64,000 nt of DNA from Glycine soja. Its lineage: Eukaryota > Streptophyta > Magnoliopsida > Fabales > Fabaceae. The notes beneath the pieces were generated by a model that searched no databases, had not been told where the DNA came from, and was given only the letters and a program-made list of their open reading frames with translations. The position numbers were made by a program, and so were the translations under genes. The number at the start of each line of letters is the position of its first letter. Positions within the stretch are counted from its first letter, which is position 1. Below, in pieces: positions 22,037 to 30,799 of this stretch. The stretch is from positions 10,824,485 through 10,888,484 of the forward strand of contig NC_041002.1 in the NCBI RefSeq assembly GCF_004193775.1, given 5' to 3'.

Positions 22037-23872
22037 ATTTAGTGGCTGAAGGCATGACAGGTCTGATGAGGGAAGCAATCTCAAAAAACTGCTTTAGAAG
22101 TTTCTTGGTGGGGAATAACAAGGTGTCTGTAGATGTTCTTCAATATGTTGATGATACTATATTTTTTGGAAAAGCCTCCATGGAGAATGTCAAAGTTGTG
22201 AAGGTCATTCTCAGAAGCTTTGAGATGGTCTTTGGTTTGAGGATCAATTTTTCAAAGAGTCAATTTGGAGCTATAGGTCAACCTGAGGACTGGTGCATCT
22301 CTGTTGCTGCCTACCTTAACTGTGCTCTGCTCCAGCTTCCTTTTTGTTATTTAGGAATTCCAATTGGAGTCAATCCAAAAAGAAAGGTGGTTTGGGAACC
22401 GATAATAAGGAAGTTTAAGGCTAAACTGAGCAAGTGGAATCAAAGAAGCATCTCTATGACTGGCAGAATCACTCTTATCAATGTTGTCCTAACAACATTA
22501 CCTCTGTTTTATTTGTCTTTTTTCAGGGCCCCCTCAGCAGTGATCAATAGGTTATCTGCCATCCAAAGGCAATTTCTTTGGGGTGGTAATCGAGAAGGGA
22601 AGAAGATTGCTTGGATATCTTGGAGTCAATGTTGTGCTTCTAGAGATATGGGAGGTTTAGGGATCAAAGACATTAAGATCCTTAATAATGCTCTTTTAAT
22701 CAAATGGAAATGGATGATGTTTCACCAACCAGACCATCTTTGGAATAGGATCTTGGTTTCTAAATACAAAGGTTGGAGGGGACTGGATTAGGGGCCTCAA
22801 AAGCATTACTTCTCTCCTTGGTGGGCTAACCTAAAGGCCATTAACCAACACCAGAGCATGACTACTGCTTCTAATCAAATTTGCTAGAAGGTGGGTAGGG
22901 GTGATCAGATTCTTTTCTGGGAAGATTCTTGGGTTGATGAGGGGATTCCCCTCAAAGACCTATTTCCAGAATTATACATAATTTCTTCCTAAAGAAATCA
23001 CAAGGTGGCAGATGTGGGATCTTTCTCTGAAAATGGATGGGATTGGAATCTTTCTTGGAGAAGATATTTATTTGATAATGAGATGGAGATAGCTTTAAAA
23101 TTTATTGATCAAATTTCAGCAATCAGGCTAAATACCAACCTGAAGGACACCTGGGTTTGGAGAGCTGAAGCTAATGGGATTTTTTCTACTAAATCTGCTT
23201 ACCAAGCCATTAAAGCTGAGCAGCCTTATGAAGGCCAGCACCTGGGCTTCCATTAACTTTGGGAGATTAAAATCCCCCCTAGAGCTTTATCTTTTTCCTG
23301 GAGATTGTTATGGGATAGACTTCCTACTAAGGATAACCTAGCTAAGAGACAAATCCAAATTGACAGTGACCTTTGCCCATTCTGCCATAGCCAACCTGAG
23401 TCTGCCTCTCATTTGTTCTTCACTTGTGTTAAAGTCCTGCCTTTGTGGTGGGAATTCTTTTCTTGGGTGAAGGAAGTCAGGGTCATCCACTGTAGGCCAA
23501 TGAATAATTTCCTTCAGCATTACTCTACAGCAGGATCAATGGCTTCTAACAGAAGATGGAAAATTTGGAAGCTCAGAAATGAAATGATATTTCATAATCA
23601 GTCTTTTGATATCTCTAAGCTGGCAGATAGTACTCTTTTCCTTATGTGGACTTGGATGAAAGGGTGGGAAAGGGACTTCAATGTTCCTTTTCATTGTTGG
23701 TCCTCAGCAATGCCTCTAGTTTTTAGTTAATGTTTTTCTTGTAGGGCAGGGTTGTGGCTTGTTGTTGGGTTGTTTTTTCTGTTCTTACAGGATTTTATTA
23801 TCCTATGTATCTTGTAGTACCTCTGTTACTTTTCCTACTTTGATATAAATTATCTTTGCAGTTCAAAAAAAA
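22037..23872 (+). mobile_element. 5'-truncated LINE inserted in another LINE
   Basis: Begins inside reverse transcriptase with a YVDD motif (22144-22155), then LRINFSKSQFGAIG, LPFCYLGIPIGVNPK, MTGRITLINVVLTTLPLFYL and FLWGGNREGKKIAWISW. A decayed zf-RVT region follows (WVWRAEANGIFSTKSAYQAI, CPFCHSQPESASHLFFTC), with ORF2 ending at 23730. A 3' UTR and short poly(A) end at about 23872. Direct repeats ACAGTAAAACAACTG (22022-22036) and ACAGTAAACAGCTG (23873-23886) flank it, as expected from target-primed insertion. In-frame stops near 22789, 22888, 22992 and 23254 show decay. Confidence 0.85.
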
Positions 23873-23886
23873 CAGTAAAACAGCTG

Positions 23887-24540
23887 AGACATTCAATGGA
23901 TGCATGGCTGTGGTGCATTTTGGGAGATTTTAACTCCATAAGAAGCTTAGATGAAAGGTTTACCAATGTTCAAAGCTTGTTTGAGGACAGCTGAATCAGC
24001 GAATTCAATGAGTGGATAGATGAATTGAAGGTTATGGTGGTTCCTTGGCTGGGCAAAAAGTTTACTTGGTATAGACCTAATGGCGCATCTAGAAGCAGAC
24101 TTGACAGGTTCCTAGTTTCTCATGAATGGCTTGCTAGATGGCCCAGCAGCATTCAAGCTACACTTGCAAGGAATTTTTTGGATCATTGTCCAATTGTGCT
24201 TCGTTCTAAGGAGATTGATTGGGGCCCAAAACCTTTTAGGATCATGGATTGCTGGTTACTTGATAGGTCATTCAAGGAAACTGTTCATCATTGCTGGACA
24301 TCCAATCAGCAAGCAGGGTGGGGAGGATACATCCTTAAAGAAAAAATCAAGAAATTGAAGCACATCTTGAAGAGATGGAATAGAGAACATTTTGGAGATA
24401 CCTTTACAAAGGTCAAAAGGATTGAATCTGAATTAAACAAATTGGAGGAAGACACAATCCAAAGACAACTATCCCAACAAAAGGAGCAGAAAAGAAAGCA
24501 ACTGCAGGAAGATCTTTGGGCAGCAGCCCAAGCTCATGAG
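23887..24540 (+). pseudogene. LINE, continuation of the interrupted endonuclease
   Basis: Picks up where 22036 stopped: RHSMDAWLWCILGDFNSIRS (GDFN metal/phosphate motif), GKKFTWYRPNGASRSRLDRF, LARNFLDHCPIVL (catalytic Asp-His pair; the usual SDH is LDH here) and WGPKPFRIMDCWLLDRSF. The linker to RT follows (LKEKIKKLKHILKRWNREHF). It ends near 24540 before any RT sequence. One stop precedes FNEWID. Confidence 0.8.
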
Positions 24541-24702
24541 TCTGCTAACCAGCAACATTTCGATTGCAACTCTTTGGGATGGGCTTATGCATTAGAGACT
24601 ATCAAGGAACATTCATTCTCAAAAAGACTCCTTCATGCATTTTCGTGGCTCAAGGAACAAAATTTTCACAATATAGATTTTGAATTAGATTGCAAACTTT
24701 AA
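24541..24702 (+). pseudogene. RNase H (RVT_3-type) fragment joined to LINE
   Basis: After the LINE linker the frame changes character: GWAYALETIKEHSF, LLHAFSWLKEQNFHNIDFEL, DCKL. WLKEQNFHNIDFELDCK is typical of the plant retroelement RNase H domain (conserved FElDsk motif). The join is internal to one open frame, so two unrelated pol fragments are fused. Confidence 0.55.
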
Positions 24703-25249
24703 TATGATAATAAGGATTAAGGAGAAACATAATATAAATGATGTGTTAATTATTCATAAAAGAAAAAAATTAAAATATTTTTTTATAAAATTTAAAAATA
24801 GAATATATATGGAGTAGAAACATAATATAAATGATGTGTTATGTTATTGTTCGTTTGCTTCCAAATTTACTTTTTTTTTTAATGAACTTATGCCCTTAAC
24901 ATATAAGTGTGTTGAGCAGAAATGCTCCATCTTTGACCACAAAGTGGTTGGTCAACATCCAAAGCAAATTAAGCTTCAAAACCAAATACCACCTTAAAGA
25001 AAAAAATTTAGAAATTCAAACTATTTGAAGTTGTTGGGTCCATTAATGATGAATTGGTGCCCTTCTAATCTGGCCTAAAAGATTGTGGGGACATAGGTTT
25101 TTTATCGTTACCAATTTGGAGTGTTGTAAAATTCAAACTAATTTTGTCTCTTTACCCTCTATCTTAGCAGAACGTGTCTTAATTGGGGCCGTAAATTCGT
25201 ATCTGGTCTCACATGGGGGCATATGTTCCCCCTCCATTAAAAGACCCTT
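24703..25249. other. spacer with a 27-bp direct repeat
   Basis: AGAAACATAATATAAATGAT occurs at about 24723 and 24818, 95 bp apart. The rest is unassigned. Confidence 0.5.
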
Positions 25250-25617
25250 TTGTCACTAGCTGAAAAGTATCCTAGGCTCTACTTGATCTCTTCTCAAAAA
25301 CACCAACTTATTGGACAAATGGGGAAGCATAATAACTCTGGATGGGAGTGGTATTTTAATTTGAGAAGACCGTTGTTCGACAGCAAAATTGGAATGGCTA
25401 TCACTTTTCTTTCTGAAGTTGAAGGTAAGCCTGTTCACAATTATGGGTCTGATAGCTGGGACTGGGCAGCAGACCCGTCGGGTATCTACTCTACAAATAG
25501 TGTTTATTCAATGTTTTGGGAGGAAGCAACAGTGGACAGTCTCGAGGAATGCTTTGAGGAGCTATGGAAAATCAAGATTCCTAGTAAAATAGTGGTTTTT
25601 GCATGGACAATCATGAA
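25250..25617 (+). pseudogene. LINE fragment, zf-RVT linker region
   Basis: The 124-codon frame reads GWEWYFNLRRPLFDSKIGMA, SWDWAADPSGIYSTNSVYSM and ELWKIKIPSKIVVFAW. This is the region between RT and the zinc-binding zf-RVT motif of plant LINE ORF2, parallel to 23020-23300. It breaks before the Cys/His motif. The boundary to the next segment carries AAAATAGTGGTT, which recurs at the end of the RT fragment at 27096. Confidence 0.7.
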
Positions 25618-25723
25618 CATGTAGTGGTCTAAGCATACCTAATAATTTATTGTGATTGATCAAGTAAGAATTCAGAGAGCAATAATATTTATTGAAGTGA
25701 AGCAATAACTTTACCACAAGGTC

Positions 25724-26109
25724 ACCAGAATTGAAGAAGGTGGTGTCAGATTTGGATTCCAAAACCAGCAAAAGAGAACCCAACTGGCTAATCGTGATTG
25801 TCACCAAACAAGTAATTATAAAGAACCTGTACCTATGACTCATGATCCACAATTGCCTCCTAATTCTCACGTGCTCTCTAAATATCATGTTAGCATCAGA
25901 CCCACACCCTTCAAAAAGCTTGCGAAGCCCTTCAAACCTCAATATCTGAAGCTCACAGGTAAGCCTAAAGAGCACACATGCCAACAAGAACAACCCCGTT
26001 CTGTAAACCCATGAAACCAACACTAAAACAAACACAACCCAGTTTAGAGGGGTCCCACATGGGATAGAAATTTCGACGCTAGAAAAGAAGATAATTTTGT
26101 GAACAAGTT
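25724..26109 (-). pseudogene. captured exon of a DUF3537 (plant gustatory-receptor-like) membrane protein gene
   Basis: The minus-strand exon lies between acceptor TTTTTTGTAG and donor GTAAAG. It reads ELVHKIIFFSSVEISIPCG, WVYRTGLFLLACVLFRLTCE, LQILRFEGLRKLFEGCGSDA, REHVRIRRQLWIMSHRYRFF and IITCLVTITISQLGSLLLVL, ending FNSGDLV. Two hydrophobic membrane segments are clear. By recall this is the DUF3537 family of plant multi-pass membrane proteins of unknown function, some annotated as gustatory-receptor-like. Only one exon is present (full proteins are about 400 residues). The exon itself has no stop, which suggests recent capture. It lies between two LINE fragments within the CACTA. Confidence 0.75.
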
Positions 26110-26627
26110 CTACAAAAAAGGAAGGTAATATCATGCACGCTAAGTATCTGAATGCTTTCTGAAGCTTGCGCGTGTACCCACTTCACTACCTCATCATAAG
26201 GTGCCTCTACCACCGTACCCACTTCATTCAATTCAATTCAATTCTCTCTATCTGTAACTTCATTCACTATAGGCTCAACATTATGGGGGCAAGGATTATG
26301 ATTTTGCAAGGTCTGTAATTAACCCATAAAGGATTATGATGAAAAAGGTATTTATTAAATTTTTTATATTGATAAGTGAGGCATTATCTGTTTTAAATTG
26401 TATTGTATGATACTAAATCGTGGATGTGTTTGGTTGTATGAACACATGAAACTGCTGCAAGCAAGTACTCAATGGTTGTTGTTTCATCTGACTAAGTTTT
26501 CAATGTTCTAAAAAGTATTTTTGTCAAGGTCTTGTTGGTAGGTAAATATTGAACCTGTAGACCATGCCCAACAAGCCAACAGGGCAACAGAGAATTACCC
26601 AAATTCACTGTGCTTTAGTTATTTGTG

Positions 26628-27105
26628 CCACTCAGGATAATGTTAGAGTCTTAAAATGTATCCTGAGGTGTTTTGAGAAGGTTTCTGGTCTTAAGATAAA
26701 TTATTCTAAAAGCCATTTCGGCTGCCTAGGCAAATCAGAGGCCTGGTGCAGGGATGCAGCTCAATTTCTCAATTGTACTCAACTGGAATTTCCTTTCTCT
26801 TATCTTGGAATTCCAATAGGGGTGAGGGCTAAAAGCTGGACTGTATGGCAGCCTATTATAAGGAACTTTGAGGCCAAGCTTGCAAAATGGAAGCAAAGAT
26901 GTCTTTGTATGGGTGGCAGAATAACTCTCCTTAATTCAGTCTTAACAGCTTTCCCCATCTATTTGCTATCTTTTTTTAGGAACCCTAAAAAAGTGGTGCA
27001 AAAAATTGTCTCTATTCAAACAAATTTTCTATGGGGAGGTCACCTTGAGGCCAACAAGATCCCTTGGGTGAAGTGGGACACAGTTTGCCTTCCTAAAATA
27101 GTGGT
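26628..27105 (+). pseudogene. LINE fragment, reverse transcriptase palm end and thumb
   Basis: ATQDNVRVLKCILRCFEKVS, GLKINYSKSHFGCLGK, FPFSYLGIPIGVRAK, MGGRITLLNSVLTAFPIYLL and FLWGGHLEANKIPWVKWD parallel 22170-22640 but are clearly diverged, so this is another copy. The YxDD motif is not included. It ends at CCTAAAATAGTGGTT. Confidence 0.8.
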
Positions 27106-27109
27106 TATA

Positions 27110-27786
27110 GGTGAAAACCAAATCAGCAATCATCCTTTCAAACACACAGTCCTAAAATCATTAATACTAAGTAAGCTCATGTTTTAACCAGTAACCAACA
27201 AGTCACATGTACCAAACACACTCAAAGCATGCATGGAACTTGCTCTGTTGCAGGCCTCACATGTACCAAACACGCATTAACAACATTTAAACATGTCAAC
27301 ATAAAGAGTGAATTGCAGGGCTCATTTCATGATTCGGATTTTATTTTATTTTATTTAACAAACTCGTCCAGTAATAAACCACGAATCAAACAAATGGTGA
27401 ACACTCAAACCATCAACTTCATGAACTAAAGAGCAAATACAAACGAATAAAATACAAATACATCCCGCAACATCAAATGACTCAAATCCATTACTTCAAA
27501 ATACAAATACCCAAAGGAACTACAACACAACATATTTTAATTATTAGCAACAAGCATATTCTCATCTTGGTAAGAAGCACAAATAGAGATGCATATACTC
27601 ACCAATTGTCAATTGTCGTCAAAGATATTCCTAATCAGCACTGATCACTAACCAGCACACAGAACACAAGCAACAACGAACCTTGACAGCGACTAAAGAA
27701 GATGAAGAAATCACCTGAGTAGCAAAGTAGACATGATATATACAAAGTTAAGCAATTGGTTTCGAAACATGACAACAGAGACATAC
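27110..27786. other. CACTA internal spacer
   Basis: ACATGTACCAAACAC appears twice (about 27206 and 27260). No gene recognised on either strand. Confidence 0.4.
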
Positions 27787-28349
27787 CTTCGATGGCTTCC
27801 CTGGGAGTCTTAAAGCCAACCACAATGGACTTCCAAAATCGATTCCCACCCTTTCCAGGACTCTTTCCTTTCCTACTTTTCTTCGAGCTGTGAAAGTGAC
27901 CAAATGTTAAAACGAGGAACGCCTAATGTTAAAACGAAAGGACGTACCTCAATCGATAAGTGGCAGAGACAAACTCCACAAAGATGAACTCCACAATGTG
28001 GTTGCAGTCACGGAAGCGCGGGCCAGTTTGCGAAAAAGACAAACTCAGGCAGAAGGAGAAAGAAGAAGAACACCCTGGGAGTCTTAAGGCCAACCACAAT
28101 GGACTTCCAAAATCGATTCCCACCCTTTCCGGGACTCTTTCCTTTCCTAGTTTTCTTCGACCTGCGAAAGTGACCAAATGTTAAATCGAGGAACGCCTAA
28201 TGTTAAAACGAAAGGACGTACCTCAATCGATAAGTGGCAGAGATGAACTCCACAAAGACGAACTCCACAATGTGGTTGTAGTCACGGAAGTGTAGGCCAG
28301 TTTGCGACAAAGACGAACTCAGGCAGAAGGAGAAAGAAGAAGAACGATA
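27787..28349 (-). pseudogene. RPS11: captured 5' region of ribosomal protein S11 (uS17) gene, tandemly duplicated
   Basis: Minus-strand exon 27787-27887, between acceptor TTTCACAG and donor GTATGT, reads [20 protein letters not shown] and [13 protein letters not shown]. Plant RPS11 has [20 protein letters not shown] then [14 protein letters not shown], so the match is strong, with a few substitutions. A second partial copy (28075-28161) reads the same up to FWKS, then ...LKTPR, and joins directly to the 5' leader of the first. Each exon is preceded by an intron and a pyrimidine-rich leader (TTCTTCTTCTTTCTCC). The start codon exon and everything after residue 36 or so are missing. It lies at the presumed transcription start side of the CACTA, in the same direction as its genes. 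Confidence 0.8.
27801..28348. repeat. 274-bp tandem duplication
   Basis: CTGGGAGTCTTAA begins at 27801 and 28075; CCTCAATCGATAAG begins at 27947 and 28221. Both give an offset of 274 bp. The two copies differ by scattered substitutions. Confidence 0.93.
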
Positions 28350-28394
28350 GGGTTCAAGCACGCGGGTTATGCAATTTCAAATTTTTAATATATA

Positions 28395-28735
28395 ATGATA
28401 ACAACATCATTTTTTCAAAAATACTCGATGTTAACATCAACTAGGTAACATCAGTTTTCTTAAAATCGATGTAAACATCAACTCGATAACATCGGTTTTT
28501 CCGAAACCGATGTTAACAACTCGATATTAACATCGGTTTTTCCAAAACCGATGTTAACTACTCCATAGTAACATCGGTTATTTCGGTTATTTAAATAACC
28601 GATGTTAATATCAAGTAGTTAACATCGGTTTCGGAAAAACCGATGTTAACTAAGTCTACTTATTTACAAAAATGCCACCGCGCTTTTGTTAACATCGGTT
28701 TTGTGAATAACCGATGTTAACCGTGCGATGTTAAA
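28395..28735. repeat. right subterminal repeat array of the CACTA
   Basis: AACATCGGTTTT and AAAACCGATGTTA pairs repeat about ten times, matching the left array. CCGTGCGATG near the end differs from the consensus. Confidence 0.9.
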
Positions 28736-28754
28736 TCTAAAAATTGTAGTAGTG

Positions 28755-28935
28755 ACTGATGTTTTAACATTTTTTAAACAATAAATAAAATTATCTAAGA
28801 CGATTTCTAAAGAACCTATGTAGAAACCGACATACTAAGATGGTGAAAAACCGTCGTGGAACATGTTCGGTGGCTTCAAAGACGATTTTAGAACCGTTAT
28901 GGAATGTGCTAAAGAATCGACATGGAAAACATATT
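28755..28935. repeat. right flank of the disrupted CTAAGACGG transposon
   Basis: Decayed CTAAGACGAT, AAAACCGTCG, AAGACGATTTTAG and similar motifs follow the CACTA target duplication, parallel to 11600-11975. Confidence 0.55.
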
Positions 28936-29014
28936 GAATGCAATAATGAGATCTTAATTTTAAACTCTTTCTTCAATTACTTATGACAAAATATATTATT
29001 TTGGGAATACAAAT

Positions 29015-29101
29015 AGTCATTTGGGTTCTATATCTGAACTTTAAGTTCTCGATACTATTGTGTAAGGTACACTTGCCCTTGTGCACTCATATTTTACACA
29101 T
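29015..29101 (+). repeat. LTR 3'-end remnant (Athila-like)
   Basis: GTACACTTGCCCTTGTGC and a TTTTACACATCA end match the end of the LTR at 57690-57757 (GTACATTTGCCCTTGTGCG, TTTTTACGCATCA). Only the last 70-90 bp remain. Confidence 0.4.
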
Positions 29102-30774
29102 CATCTCCTAAAAAATCCATTTGTCTAGCATTTACGATCCCCTCCATGACCTTCCTCATCCTTTTTTCCAACAACTTCGATAAGATCTTATACTAGCAAC
29201 CAATAAGTGAAATTGGTCTATACTTTTCCAACCCTATGGGATCCTCCTTCTTTGGTATAAGAGTACGAAATGAGGCATTAAAACCTATTGGCAATCTTCC
29301 ATGCATGTGGAACTCATGGAGTTCGCTAAGGATGTCAACTTTAACCACTTCCCAACAATATTTGAGGATGTTAAAGTTCAAATCATCTGGCCTGGACTTT
29401 TGCTCCCATCACAATGCCATATTGCTCTCTTGATTTCTTCTTCCAAGAACAGTTGTGTAAGTAGCCCATTATCTCCTTCCTTGACAGTCTTAAATCGCAC
29501 ACCTTCTAGCAACACATGCATCCCACCATCTTTCTTGAATTTCTCTTGGTAGAAATCCTTGATGACATTCTTCACCTTCAAGGGATCATCACATCATTCT
29601 CTTGAGACCTCCAAACCTTTAATACAATTACTCATCTTTTTCCCTTGGACCATAGCATGGAAAAATTTTGAGTTTGCATCTCTCTCTCTAAGCCACTTAA
29701 CTCTTGACTTTTGGCATAGCATAGATTCTTGTATTTTTTAATTACGCCAAAAGTTTTTTTATCAACTCTTCTGTTTCACAAGCTACCTCTAAAGAAAGAC
29801 CTTTAATCGCCTCCTTCATGTCCAAATTGTTGATACAATTCACCAACATCCCCATATTTTCCTTTAGGTCACCAAACTTCTCCTTGCCCCATTTTTCTAT
29901 CTCCACATTCAACTTTTTTAGCTTTTCTTTAAATGCAAAAGCACCGCACCCTTGGACCTCAAAAGATGCATATTTCTTCTTCACAAAATCCATAAACCTT
30001 GGATCATCTATCCAAAAATTAAAAACTTTGAATGGCTTTGGGCCCCAATCTAAAGTCTTATATTTTAGGATAATTGAACAATGGTCGAATATCTATCTAC
30101 CAAGGACATGTTATGTAGCATTAATTCATTTTTGTAACTACTGCAAGGACACCATTATCCTACCAATTCTACTTATAGCACACCCTTCAGCTCTCACCCA
30201 TGTAAATCTCCTTCCCATCAATGGTGTGTCAAATAATTCCATGTTATCAATAAAAGTGTTAAACTCCTCAATCTCATTACCTCTATATTGGCTTCCGTTT
30301 GATCTCCCCAATTCTTCTTCTTCTTTCTCACTTCATTAAAGTCACCTACAACACACCACAACCCTTGACCTACACATCTTTTTAATTGAAGGATCTTCTC
30401 CTATAAGATTATTTTTTCTTCTAATGCTCATGGAGAGTATACATTCACAATGCTGGTGAAGTCTATATCTCCATTGCATTTTCCTTGCAAGAATAAAAAT
30501 CCCTTCCCTATCCTTCAATCGGATACTACAAATTTTCCTTCACCCCAACAACACAATAACCCTCTCTAGCATGATTCAATGTAGGATTATGTTTCCATTC
30601 CACGTGTTGGTCTCCCCATACAGCTCCACATACTTTATTTTGCAGCTCTTTCATTTTTGTTTCTTGCAAACACACTAAACTAAGGTCCTCTCTTATGATA
30701 AGATCTTTGGCCACCTTCCATTTTACCCTACTCCCTAAGCCTCTAACATAATAGGCTAGAATCTTCATGGACAA
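29102..30774 (-). pseudogene. LINE ORF2 remnant: endonuclease and RT N-terminus
   Basis: Starts ATG at 30774: MKILAYYVRGLGSRVKWKVA, LSLVCLQETKMKEL (endonuclease with the Glu of LQETK). Further on, FKEKLKKLNVEIEKWGKEKF (linker at 29742-29993), then RT start: DILSELHEFHMHGRLPIGFN, ASFRTLIPKKEDPIGLEKYR and PISLIGC (29193-29381). The RT breaks off near 29110, before its catalytic YxDD. Many stops and frameshifts. A different LINE family from the 21-24 kb copies. Confidence 0.8.
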
Positions 30775-30799
30775 CTCTTTGTACCCTTCTTCTTCATCC

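Larger units (their letters stand above)
11976..28754 (-). mobile_element. CACTA (En/Spm-type) DNA transposon, 16.8 kb, host-gene capturing
   Basis: Left end CACTATTAGAAATTACAC, right end (reverse complement) CACTACTACAATTTTTAG; about 21 of the first 29 terminal bases agree. A 3-bp target duplication ACT flanks both ends (11973-11975 and 28755-28757), the size known for CACTA elements. Dense AACATCGG/CCGATGTT repeats occupy both subterminal regions. Element genes read on the minus strand, so the functional 5' end is at 28754. The catalytic transposase core is absent, several LINE pieces have inserted, and pieces of at least three host genes are present, so it is non-autonomous. Confidence 0.92.
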
